Source: Methanobacterium sp.
GTDB lineage: Archaea > Methanobacteriota > Methanobacteria > Methanobacteriales > Methanobacteriaceae
Length of the DNA: 41,661 nt
Assembly: GCA_030017655.1 (NCBI GenBank)
Contig: JASEIM010000020.1
Coordinates: 1-41,661 of the forward strand
Direction: 5' to 3'
How positions within the stretch are numbered: the stretch's first letter is position 1; each line of letters begins with the position of its first letter. Shown here piece after piece: positions 17,620 through 25,491 of this stretch. The notes under the pieces are model-generated. The model searched no databases. It was not told the DNA's origin and was given only the letters and a program-made list of their open reading frames with translations. A program made the translations under genes and the position numbers.

Positions 17620-17622
17620 TTT

Positions 17623-17862
17623 TTAGATTTTATATTCTTTAAATACATATTTGCACTCGGTACAGCGAAAACTGGATCCTTTAGGAACTTTAGATCCTGT
17701 ATGTATGTATCCTACTCCAATGATTGATCCTGAAGGCTCATCTCCTCTTATGATGTGTTTACCTTTAGATCTGCAATTTGGGCATTTACAGCTTAATTCA
17801 GTCAAAAATCACAGATTTTTGCGCGCCCCAAAATTATAGATTTTGTGGGCTTCGGTTTTCAT
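17623..17862 (-). pseudogene. Cys-rich small protein gene interrupted by palindromic element
   Basis: The body, 60 residues from a TTG at 17805, has CKCPNC and CTECKYVF, close in design to the protein at 18822. However, the only good start signals are an ATG at 17862 with GGAG eight bases upstream and a TATA box inside the palindrome at 17894-17911. Between that ATG and the TTG lie 19 codons made of two hairpins, including an in-frame TGA at 17809-17811. ACCGAA and ACTGAA flank the extra 54 bp; removing it would give MKTELSCKCPNC, parallel to MKIGDLSKKCPIC of the intact relative. Either the gene is disabled or translation restarts at the TTG. Confidence 0.6.
17803..17849. repeat. Two-hairpin palindromic element
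   Basis: CAAAAATC and GATTTTTG (17803-17810, 17814-17821) form an 8-bp stem with a 3-nt ACA loop. After CGCGC a second stem pairs CAAAAT with ATTTTG (17829-17834, 17840-17845), with outer C-rich and G-rich bases at 17826-17828 and 17847-17849. It lies inside the 5' end of the minus-strand Cys-rich gene and resembles the array at 27908-28008. Confidence 0.7.
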
Positions 17863-17893
17863 TTTTCTTTCTCCAGTAGTTAATAAACATATT

Positions 17894-17911
17894 GTTCGTA
17901 TATATACGAAC
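17894..17911. promoter_or_regulatory. Perfect 18-bp palindrome, MsvR-box-like operator over TATA box
   Basis: GTTCGTATATATACGAAC is fully self-complementary and contains TTCGTA-N4-TACGAA. It is 32-49 bp upstream of the minus-strand ATG at 17862; its TATATATA centre would place the transcript start near 17877, just ahead of the GGAG at 17871-17874. TTCGTA-N4-TACGAA is, from memory, the site bound by the methanogen redox regulator MsvR. No msvR gene is in the window. Confidence 0.65.
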
Positions 17912-18425
17912 TTATTAATTATTTTATAATTAATTTGCATATAAAATGTATTGGTATTTTGATCTATTCTATTTTTGACATAAATACTAAATATTAGTCT
18001 TTGAAATCTTATTTAAATAATAAATACAAAGTATAACAAGATAAAAAGTTATAATTAATCTCAAAATTTATATTTTTCCATAATAGTAATTATTTAATAA
18101 ATTGATACTTTGATTTCTATTACAATACTAGATAAAAGCATAAATAGTGCTTTAATAAATTTTAATTTATTATATTCCAAATTTATCTTGGTTTTAAAAC
18201 ATTTTAAGAAATATTTCGATGTTATTTTTACTTTCAAGCTAATAAAAAGCGTAAATTATTTATTATTATTTACATATATAGTAATAATACAGTTGTAACT
18301 TACTAATCTAAATCTTGTTAAAATTATAATTTGCAGCTGCATAAATGGCTTTCAATTCCCCATAATTGGAACATTTAGTTTTAATTAACTATTTAATTTA
18401 TGGGGGCATTATAGGGGGTGATAAA
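17912..18425. other. AT-rich intergenic stretch
   Basis: About 510 bp. A 62-codon plus-strand frame at 18110-18298 has extreme AT-driven composition and no ribosome binding site, and is not taken as a gene. The right end holds the GGGGGTGAT (18414-18422) that serves the PRC-barrel gene. Nothing else seen. Confidence 0.5.
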
Positions 18426-18665
18426 ATTAAAATAGTAGATGAATTAAAGGGAAAAGATGTCATAGATGATTCAGGAGATAAAATTGGAGAAGTAAAAGAC
18501 GTTGAATGGGATACTCAAACTAATAAAGTAGAATCTATCATTCTTCGCGAAGGCGGAGTTTCAGCCAAGGTAGGTCTTGGTGAAAAAAGGATAGTGCCTA
18601 TGGATATGGTTAAAACTATCGGGGACAAAGTATTACTTAAAGGTAAACAATTTATGAGAGAATAA
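18426..18665 (+). CDS. PRC-barrel domain protein (apparent ATT start)
   Basis: 79 residues: KIVDELKGKDVIDDSGDKIG, then EVKDVEWDTQTNKVESIILREG and KRIVPMDMVKTIGDKVLL, the small beta barrel of the PRC family found in photosynthetic reaction centre H subunits and RimM, and common as single-domain proteins in methanogens. Relatives begin M-[KR]-IVDELKGK as I recall, and here the matching codon is ATT at 18426, three bases after GGGGGTGAT. The only in-frame ATG/GTG/TTG upstream is a TTG at 18366, which would add 20 residues unlike the family. I therefore place the start at the ATT, with reserve. A protein-protein or ligand adaptor role is usual. Confidence 0.7.
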   Translation: MKIVDELKGKDVIDDSGDKIGEVKDVEWDTQTNKVESIILREGGVSAKVGLGEKRIVPMDMVKTIGDKVLLKGKQFMRE

Positions 18666-18821
18666 TTAAGATTAAAAGCTCTCTAATTGATTTATTTACT
18701 TTATTTTCTATTTTTTGGGATAATTTTTTTTGAATATTATAAATTTTAATAGATACTAAAGAAAAAAGATAAATATTAACTGGTATTTAAATAATAACAC
18801 ACTTAATTGGAGAGATAACTC

Positions 18822-18992
18822 ATGAAAATAGGCGATTTAAGTAAAAAATGCCCGATATGTGGTTGTGTAGATAAAACAGTTAAAAGAGACCTGGATACAG
18901 AACATCATGCTCATGCAAAAACAGGAGCCGTAATTTGCTCTGAATGTGGATATGTTTTTAAATCTCCTAAATCAAAAAAAGAAGAAAAATAG
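18822..18992 (+). CDS. Cys-rich 56-residue protein, possible radical SAM target
   Basis: Small gene with GGAG ten bases before the ATG. The product has CPICGC at 10-15, RDLDTEHHAHAKTGAV in the middle and CSECGYVF at 39-46, ending Lys-rich. CxxC...CxxC suggests a zinc ribbon, but the His-His-Ala-His patch between is unusual. I recall a methanogen family of short Cys-rich peptides, tied to a SPASM radical SAM enzyme, with this layout; such an enzyme is encoded at 14090. The interrupted gene at 17623-17862 is a relative. Whether it is modified is unknown. The stop codon lies in the hairpin at 18986-19010. Confidence 0.75.
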   Translation: MKIGDLSKKCPICGCVDKTVKRDLDTEHHAHAKTGAVICSECGYVFKSPKSKKEEK

Positions 18993-19010
18993 GGATTTAA
19001 TCCCTATTTT
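18986..19010 (+). terminator. Hairpin containing the stop codon
   Basis: AAAATAGGGAT and ATCCCTATTTT pair perfectly over 11 bp around a TTA loop. The TAG stop of the Cys-rich gene (18990-18992) is in the left arm and the right arm ends in TTTT, so it can act as a transcript end. Confidence 0.6.
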
Positions 19011-19394
19011 CTCTACTTCTAAGTTATTATAAAAGAACAAAAATTTTATTTATTTTCAACTTCATTTGACTTTAGATTCAATTAAAACTATTTTAAAAGG
19101 ATATCTGTGAATTGTTTCACAAAAATTTACACTTGAAATGCATGTCTTGAAATTTACATAAAAATAAATTTGAGGGCCATATAATCCTTTCAGGTTTGAA
19201 GACCGATTTTTAAAATACAATACGTTCACAAAGATTAATAAATCCTGAGATAAGTTATATTAAATAGAATTATTATATGAATCCTTATTTGCATTTTATA
19301 GATTAATTAAGATTATTTTTTAAAGTAAAATATAAAATATTTATTTTTTAATATTAAGATAATAAAGATAGCCAGTGAAATTTTAGGAGGGACA
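19011..19394. other. Intergenic stretch before cation transporter
   Basis: About 380 bp with no supported gene. TGTGAA/TTCACA (19106-19121) form a weak hairpin. The right end has an AT-rich promoter region and TTAGGAGGG, the ribosome binding site of the transporter. Confidence 0.5.
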
Positions 19395-20285
19395 ATGAAT
19401 AAGGAAAATTATTACGGGAACGTAAAAAGAATTCTGTTACTGATACTAATACTAAATATCCTGGTCGCAATAACTAAAGGAGCCTATGGACTGGCTACAA
19501 ACTCATTAAGCATCATTACAGATGGAATTCATTCATTATTTGATAGTACTTCAAATATCATAGGAATTATTGGAATCACAATAGCGGCTAGACCTCCTAA
19601 TCTTAAATATCCATATGGCCATGCTAAATTTGAGACATTTGCATCGGTTGGAATTGCAATATTATTATTTTTAACATGCTTTGAAATAATCCGCTCTGCA
19701 ATAGAGAGATTTTTGAACCCAACAACACCAGAGATCAGTTTGTTAAGTTTTGCAGTTATTGGAATTACTATAATAATAAATATGGGTGTTTCATGGTATG
19801 AATATAATAAAGGGAAAGAATTAGGTAGCAATATACTAATTTCAGATTCCATGCATACAAGAAGTGATATATATGCATCCATTGCGGTTATTTTAGGATT
19901 TATCGCGATTCAGTCAGGATATATTATAGCAGACCCTATAATTGCTATTTTAATCGCGCTTTTAATAGCAAGAACCGGAATAAAAATAATGATAGATAGT
20001 TCAGATGTTTTACTGGATAAAGCATTAATAGACGAAGGAACAATTAAGAATATCGCAAAGAGAGTTAATGGTGTTTGTGAAGTACATAAGATAAGAACAA
20101 GGGGCAGTCCATCTTGTATTTACGTTGATTTGCACATAGGAGTTGAATCCTCTCTTTCTATAGATAAAGCCCATGATGTGGCTCATGATGTGGAAGATGA
20201 ACTCAAAAAAACAATTCCCAATATAGGGGATGTTGTTGTGCATCTGGAATCTATAAATACTAAAAGATATAATTCTAAAATTTAG
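19395..20285 (+). CDS. Cation diffusion facilitator (CDF) transporter
   Basis: 296 residues with about six membrane helices, exporting a divalent metal (Zn, Mn, Fe or Co) against proton flow. The transport-site signatures are TDGIHSLFDS in TM2 and HTRSDIYAS in TM5, each offering a His/Asp pair. The C-terminal 90 residues (VCEVHKIRTRGSPSCIYVDLHIGVES...VHLES) form the usual cytoplasmic metal-sensing domain with His residues at its interface. AGGAGGG precedes the ATG. Monocistronic by spacing. The metal cannot be decided from the sequence. Confidence 0.93.
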   Translation: MNKENYYGNVKRILLLILILNILVAITKGAYGLATNSLSIITDGIHSLFDSTSNIIGIIGITIAARPPNLKYPYGHAKFETFASVGIAILLFLTCFEIIRSAIERFLNPTTPEISLLSFAVIGITIIINMGVSWYEYNKGKELGSNILISDSMHTRSDIYASIAVILGFIAIQSGYIIADPIIAILIALLIARTGIKIMIDSSDVLLDKALIDEGTIKNIAKRVNGVCEVHKIRTRGSPSCIYVDLHIGVESSLSIDKAHDVAHDVEDELKKTIPNIGDVVVHLESINTKRYNSKI

Positions 20286-20343
20286 ACATTTACTTTAATT
20301 AATAATAAAAAATGACTTTAAACTCTTAAAAGGTGAAATAAGA

Positions 20344-20511
20344 ATGATAGTTAAAGAATGGTGTATGTACTGCGGTGAATGTGCAGGCGTATGTCCGAGA
20401 GGATTGATTGAAGTCCGCGAAATAAACCTGGAATTTGATGAAGATAACTGTAAAGATTGCCAGATATGCATAAAATCGTGCCCTGTGAAGGCACTGGAAA
20501 AAGAGGAGTAG
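20344..20511 (+). CDS. 2[4Fe-4S] ferredoxin, electron donor to the reductase downstream
   Basis: A 55-residue ferredoxin. Two classical cluster motifs are present: CMYCGECAGVCP and CKDCQICIKSCP. AGGTG lies ahead of the ATG. Its stop is five bases before the ATG of the geranylgeranyl reductase, whose ribosome binding site lies in the last codons here, so the two are translationally coupled. The likely role is to pass electrons to that FAD enzyme for double-bond reduction; this pairing is known in other methanogens. Confidence 0.9.
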   Translation: MIVKEWCMYCGECAGVCPRGLIEVREINLEFDEDNCKDCQICIKSCPVKALEKEE

Positions 20512-20516
20512 ATTAT

Positions 20517-21698
20517 ATGATTGAAACTGATATTCTTGTAATTGGAGCAGGTCCTGCAGGTTCATCCGCTGCAAAACACGCTGCACTAAACGGTGCTAAG
20601 GTATTGATGATTGAAAAGAAATCTGAAATAGGGGCACCTAAAAGATGTGCAGAAGGTGTGTCCAAGGACGGATTAATACAATTAGGAATAGAACCCAGCA
20701 GTAGATGGATAACTTCAGAAATTGATGGGGTACGCCTCGTATCACCCGGTGGAAAGGATGTATGGCTGACCCAGGACACTGTAAAGCTGCCAGAAATGGG
20801 ATATGTCGTGGAAAGAAAGGTTTTTGATAAGTTTATGGCAATGGACGCTGCAAGAGCTGGTGCAGATATAATGGTTAAAACCCTTGCCAGAGGTTTAGAA
20901 AGAAAAGACGACCACATCATTGTGAAAGCAGAACGCATGGGAGAGGAAATCCAAATCAAGGCAAAAATTGTAATAGGTGCAGATGGGCCAGAGTCCAGAG
21001 TTGGAAGGTGGGGAGGTCTTAGAACCACGGTTAAACCCAAAGATATGGAATCCGGCGCTCAATTTGAAATGGTAGGTGTTGAAATGGAAAACCCAAACGC
21101 ATTGGAATTCTATTTTGGAAGCGTTGCCCCTGGAGGATACGCATGGGTATTCCCCAAAGGAAATGATATTGCTAATGTTGGACTTGCAGTTATATCAACA
21201 TTAACCGAAAAAAGCGCCTACGAACACCTGGTTGAATTTGCCGAGAACTGCCCTACAACTAAAAATGCTACAGCAGTTGAGTTAAACATAGGTGGAGATC
21301 CAGTAGGTGGAATCCTTAAAAAAATATCAACTGATAATCTTTTGGTGGTTGGGGATGCTGCAGGAATGGTAAATCCCTTAACTGGAGGCGGAATAATAAG
21401 TGGTATGCAGGGAGGACTTATTGCAGGTGAAATTGCTGCAGCAGCCATTAAAGATGGAGATACATCCGAAAAAAGACTTTCAGAATACGATGAACGCTGC
21501 CAGAACGAGCTTGGATCTTCATTCAATAAATATATGAAGGCAAGGGACTATCTTGAAAGCCTTTCTGATGATGAACTGGATTCAATTGCAGAAGCATTTA
21601 ATAAAACTGAATTCGAAAGGATAAGCACCACAGAACTTCTAAAAGTTCTTACAAAAGTTTCTCCTAAGGCCCTTTTAAAATTAGGTAAATTATTCTAA
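20517..21698 (+). CDS. Digeranylgeranylglycerophospholipid reductase
   Basis: 393-residue FAD enzyme of the geranylgeranyl reductase family. It saturates the isoprenoid chains of archaeal membrane lipids. The start is the ATG at 20517 after GAGGAG; the frame is open upstream but overlaps the ferredoxin gene. The dinucleotide-binding motif GAGPAGSSAAKHAA is near the N terminus, IGAPKRCAEGVSK around residues 38-50, and the second FAD motif GDAAGMVNPLTGGG in the middle of the chain. Coupled with the ferredoxin gene just upstream, its probable reductant. Confidence 0.92.
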   Translation: MIETDILVIGAGPAGSSAAKHAALNGAKVLMIEKKSEIGAPKRCAEGVSKDGLIQLGIEPSSRWITSEIDGVRLVSPGGKDVWLTQDTVKLPEMGYVVERKVFDKFMAMDAARAGADIMVKTLARGLERKDDHIIVKAERMGEEIQIKAKIVIGADGPESRVGRWGGLRTTVKPKDMESGAQFEMVGVEMENPNALEFYFGSVAPGGYAWVFPKGNDIANVGLAVISTLTEKSAYEHLVEFAENCPTTKNATAVELNIGGDPVGGILKKISTDNLLVVGDAAGMVNPLTGGGIISGMQGGLIAGEIAAAAIKDGDTSEKRLSEYDERCQNELGSSFNKYMKARDYLESLSDDELDSIAEAFNKTEFERISTTELLKVLTKVSPKALLKLGKLF

Positions 21699-21759
21699 TT
21701 TTATTTACTTTTTTTATATTTGTATTCACTCTATTTTTTAATATTATTTAGATTTGATT

Positions 21760-22557
21760 TTAAAAAATAATTATCAGAATGCATAGGAAGAAAAATATCA
21801 TGGCTACCTGATGATATGCCACATCTGCAAGGGATGTCATTCTATCTTTTTCTGTAAAGAGAGATAAATAAAGGGGGATTGCGGCTAAACCTGCGGGAAG
21901 AACGGCAACTAAAAATTGAATAAGGTTCATCTGGCCGTTAATAAGTATATAAACTAAAAGAAGACCTGCAACGCCTGCTAAAATACTTGCAGGGACTGTT
22001 TTGGATTTATACATCAAATACGTACACATACCTCCAATATACATGAAAAGGTATACGCTTAAAGGTACCAGAAATATGTTGCCCAGTAATACACAGCATG
22101 AAGCAATTCTAAGCACAGTATTTGTGGCTGTACTTGCAAAAGGAGCAATTAAAGTATCTTTAAGCCTTATAGGGGGTAAGGTGTATAAAAGCTGATTTAA
22201 AAGCATTAATCCTAAAATTATAGTAAAAGCCGGCTTTAAAGTGTATAATGAAACAATAAAAACTGAGACAATCAGAAATCCGGCAAAAAGTACTATCCAT
22301 TTACCATCTACATTATTTTTTATAAATGCTCTGTTTCTTTTAGCATGGTCTTTTCTGTCAATCTCTAAATCTGTAAGGTCATTCAGGCTGTATAATGCAC
22401 CCCAGAGTACCGAAACTAATATTAGGCCCTCTAATATTTCGAAGGGATTATTAATAACAGTTCCTGCAAAATAAGCATAGGTTAGCGCAAGAAGATAAGC
22501 ATTAACATTTTTTGATGCCCAGGTGATTCTTGTGGATTTAATAAGGGTTTTTATCAT
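21760..22557 (-). CDS. UbiA-family prenyltransferase
   Basis: 265 residues with about eight membrane helices. The first Asp-rich motif NDLTDLEIDRKDH (about 58-70) is the prenyl-diphosphate/Mg site; YTLPPIRLKD near 125 corresponds to the second conserved region, though without a full DxxxD. Family members attach isoprenoid chains to acceptors; candidates here include archaeal lipid precursors, but this is not the standard digeranylgeranylglyceryl phosphate synthase by clear signature, so the acceptor is left open. GAGGAAAAATAA precedes the ATG. It follows the P-loop ATPase gene by 33 bp and is probably in one operon with it. Confidence 0.8.
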   Translation of the reverse strand: MIKTLIKSTRITWASKNVNAYLLALTYAYFAGTVINNPFEILEGLILVSVLWGALYSLNDLTDLEIDRKDHAKRNRAFIKNNVDGKWIVLFAGFLIVSVFIVSLYTLKPAFTIILGLMLLNQLLYTLPPIRLKDTLIAPFASTATNTVLRIASCCVLLGNIFLVPLSVYLFMYIGGMCTYLMYKSKTVPASILAGVAGLLLVYILINGQMNLIQFLVAVLPAGLAAIPLYLSLFTEKDRMTSLADVAYHQVAMIFFFLCILIIIF

Positions 22558-22590
22558 TTATTTTTCCTCATTATCGACGTCGTACTTTAT

Positions 22591-23358
22591 TCATTGTTCC
22601 AGTAGTCCTAACTCATTTTCCAGGGCGTTACATATAAATCTTGGCTTAAGCCCGTATTTTTGTATATATTTTTTAATTATCACTTCGTCAGCATTTTCAA
22701 TGTGCATTTTAACTATATTTATGGTTTCCATCTGTGAATAGGATATTTCAACTCCCTGAAAGAATATTTTCAGGATAATTTTAATGAATGTTGAAAATGG
22801 ACCAAAGTCAGAGAATATATCATATTTTTCTCCTCTTATATAAACTCTCCAGGCAGTCTGAAAGATGATATTTATCTTTTTAAACTCTTTTCTATGTTTT
22901 AAATATTCACGTATGCAAAGTAGATAAAAATAAAATGTTTTAAAACCTTTTTTATCTGTCCATTTACTGAATCCCACTGGTTTTTCTCCGAAAAAATGTG
23001 AATCATGAAAATTATCTGCAATAAGAACTGCATCATATTTTGAAAGTTTCTCATAGATTTCTTCTTTACTTTTAACATTTAGATCTTCAGCAACAGTTTC
23101 AAAAAGAGCGTCGAATACCTGTCTGGAGCTTGCATTAACATCTTTTAAGTCAAAGTTAATATCATAAACATCTAAATCTGCATTTTCTAATGCATAGTAA
23201 ATATTAGCTGATTTACCAGTTCCTGGGGCTCCAATTACATGGATGATCTTCCCTTTCCTGGTTTTTAAACCTTTAAATGTTTTATATAGTTCTCTGTAAG
23301 AACGGGTAATAAGGAAATGCGTATTATCCTCAATAGAACTTACCTTGTATTTTTTCAT
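22591..23358 (-). CDS. P-loop ATPase, unknown function
   Basis: 255 residues. Walker A is GAPGTGKS at about 43-50, preceded by hydrophobic IIHVI; a Walker B-like DAVLIADN lies near 108-115. The rest (SKWTDKKGFKTFYFYLLCIREYLKHRKEFKK; FSTFIKIILKIFFQGVEISY; C-terminal helices) is like uncharacterised archaeal ATPases of the AAA/STAND type. There is no ribosome binding site at the ATG, consistent with a leaderless transcript. Followed 33 bp later by the UbiA prenyltransferase gene. A role in lipid metabolism is only a neighbourhood guess. Confidence 0.75.
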   Translation of the reverse strand: MKKYKVSSIEDNTHFLITRSYRELYKTFKGLKTRKGKIIHVIGAPGTGKSANIYYALENADLDVYDINFDLKDVNASSRQVFDALFETVAEDLNVKSKEEIYEKLSKYDAVLIADNFHDSHFFGEKPVGFSKWTDKKGFKTFYFYLLCIREYLKHRKEFKKINIIFQTAWRVYIRGEKYDIFSDFGPFSTFIKIILKIFFQGVEISYSQMETINIVKMHIENADEVIIKKYIQKYGLKPRFICNALENELGLLEQ

Positions 23359-23642
23359 AATTTAATATATTAATTTTTAAAGTATAAAATTAGTGATTCA
23401 ATTATTTATGATTAATAAAGCTTTATTTCCATCTATTTATCAAAATTTTTAATTTATCATATTTTAAAATAATCTGGATTGAATTTTTGGATGTTAAAGC
23501 TGATTTGTATGATTTTTATCAAGTTTAAGTTTATTTATTCTCTCTATTAAATTATACATTTTAACACACTAAATATGATTATTTTAGAATATTTTATTAC
23601 TTTTTAAAATCATAATTATCTTTAAAAATGTGAGGCTTTAAA

Positions 23643-25412
23643 ATGGCAAAATATAGGTGTGTGGTTTGTAATTACATTTTTGATGAAGAAACAGAGGGCA
23701 TTAAATTTGAAGATTTATCTGATGACTGGAAATGTCCTATATGTAATGTATCTAAAGACTTGTTTGTTCCCTTAAAAGAAAAAGGAGAGAAAATTGAAAA
23801 AAAGGTAGAAGTGACAGTATCTGATGTACTGGTGGATCAGATGGTGGAATGGGGTGTAAAATATGTTTTTGGAATGCCTGGATCATCTGTTTTAGGAATC
23901 ATAGAATCTATAAGAAAAAATGACAAAATAAAATACATACAGGTAAGGCATGAAGAATCAGCAGCAATCATGGCCTCGGCTCACGGTAAACTTACAGGAC
24001 ATGTTGCAGCATGTCTAACCATTGCAGGTCCGGGTGCAACTAATTTAGCAACAGGATTATATGATGCATCTCTGGATCATTCTCCTGTTTTAGCCCTGAC
24101 TGGAATGGTTAAAAGACAGATAATTGGGCCGGGATCATTTCAAGAAATTGATCAGTATTCTTTTTTTAAACCAGTATCTGTATTTGATAAAACTTTGATG
24201 TCGGTAGAGCAAACAGTTCCACTTACAACATTAGCAATTAAACATGCTTTGATTGATGGAGGAGTTTCCCATCTTGGCATTCCATTAGATCTTCAAAGTA
24301 GAGCATATGACGGTGCAGAAATAATGCCCTTTGAGGGAAGTTTTCCCAATAAATCAATATCACAACCGGAAATTATGATAAAAAAAGCTGCTAATGTCAT
24401 CAATAAAGCTGAAAGGCCAGTAATAATTATAGGATTTGGCGCTAAAGGCCAGGGAGATAATATAATTGAACTGGCGGAAAAGATTTCAGCACCAATTGTG
24501 ACAACATTCCGGGGAAAGGGAGTAATAGACGAATATCATGAACTTTATGTAGGCAGTCACGGAGGAATTGGATCAACCGCTGCAACAAAACTGGTTCAAA
24601 ATTCAGATCTTTTAATTGTAATTGGATGCTCATTCTCAAATCAAGCCCGGATTCCTGAGAAGAAGAGAATGGTGCAGATAGATATAAATCCAATGATGAT
24701 AGCCAAAAGATTCCCGGTGGATGTTGGTCTATTTGGAAATTCTACAGTAATTGTTCCCCAGCTTAAAGATTTAATTAAAGAAAACAGAAAAGAATCATAT
24801 CTGGATGAAATAAGAAGATTAAAACAGGAATGGATCGACATACTGGAAAAAGAAGCAGATTCAAGCATAACTCCATTAAGACCCCAGTATATTGTGAAAC
24901 TTTTAAATGAAAAGGTGTCCGATGATGCAATAATAACACTGGATGTGGGGGATAATGGCTGGTTTTTTGGAAGAAATTTCTGGATGAAAAATACGCAGGA
25001 AATGATATTTTCTGGCTATTTAGGTACAATGGCATTTTCACTTCCAGCGGCACTCACAGCACAATTAATTTACCCTGAAAGGCAGGTAATATGCACTGCT
25101 GGAGATGGGGGGTTTGCAATGATCATGGGCGATTTCATGACCGCAGTAAAATATGAGCTGCCAATAAAGGTTTTTATATTCAATAACGGTGAACTGGGAA
25201 TGATAAGGATGGAACAGTTAATGGAGGATTATCCCAATTACGAAACCAAGTTACATGAATTTGATTTTGCAAAATATGGTCAAAATTGCGGAGGTGAAGG
25301 AATAAGAGTAGATACTTCAGATGAACTACCTGGTGCTGTGGACAGGGCATTAAAAGCAAAAGGGCCAATTATTGTGGATATAAATACAGATCATCGAAGA
25401 TTTATACAGTAA
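23643..25412 (+). CDS. Rubredoxin-TPP enzyme fusion (acetolactate synthase/pyruvate oxidase-like)
   Basis: 589 residues. Residues 1-48 form a rubredoxin domain (CVVCNY and CPICNV). The rest is a three-domain thiamine-diphosphate enzyme: Pyr domain with the activating Glu in RHEESAAIMASAHGKLTG, a central domain with PVIIIGFGAKG, and a PP domain with GDGGFAMIMGDF followed by IFNNGELGMI, the GDG...NN cofactor motif. Relatives include acetolactate synthase, pyruvate oxidase and sulfopyruvate decarboxylase. The fused iron centre suggests an oxidative decarboxylation with electron transfer, not acetolactate synthesis; substrate unknown. 79 bp ahead of the FMN protein gene on the same strand. Confidence 0.88.
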   Translation: MAKYRCVVCNYIFDEETEGIKFEDLSDDWKCPICNVSKDLFVPLKEKGEKIEKKVEVTVSDVLVDQMVEWGVKYVFGMPGSSVLGIIESIRKNDKIKYIQVRHEESAAIMASAHGKLTGHVAACLTIAGPGATNLATGLYDASLDHSPVLALTGMVKRQIIGPGSFQEIDQYSFFKPVSVFDKTLMSVEQTVPLTTLAIKHALIDGGVSHLGIPLDLQSRAYDGAEIMPFEGSFPNKSISQPEIMIKKAANVINKAERPVIIIGFGAKGQGDNIIELAEKISAPIVTTFRGKGVIDEYHELYVGSHGGIGSTAATKLVQNSDLLIVIGCSFSNQARIPEKKRMVQIDINPMMIAKRFPVDVGLFGNSTVIVPQLKDLIKENRKESYLDEIRRLKQEWIDILEKEADSSITPLRPQYIVKLLNEKVSDDAIITLDVGDNGWFFGRNFWMKNTQEMIFSGYLGTMAFSLPAALTAQLIYPERQVICTAGDGGFAMIMGDFMTAVKYELPIKVFIFNNGELGMIRMEQLMEDYPNYETKLHEFDFAKYGQNCGGEGIRVDTSDELPGAVDRALKAKGPIIVDINTDHRRFIQ

Positions 25413-25491
25413 AACATTTAGAAATACTAAATCAAAGGATTACTCTCCTAAATATACTATTATTTATACTACTTTGTAATGAAATTAGATC

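Noticed and set aside
17809..17811. TGA in the Cys-rich gene read as selenocysteine
   Set aside because: Selenocysteine use is known in Methanococcales and Methanopyrus, not in Methanobacteriales as far as I know. The TGA lies in a hairpin of the inserted element and not at a redox position aligned with a Cys of the relative.
18110..18298. 62-codon plus-strand frame, hydrophobic
   Set aside because: Composition is what AT-rich noncoding DNA gives (Ile, Leu, Phe, Lys); no ribosome binding site and an isolated position.
20457..20516. Upstream extension of the geranylgeranyl reductase
   Set aside because: It covers the end of the ferredoxin gene in another frame; the ATG at 20517 has a ribosome binding site and leads straight into the FAD motif.
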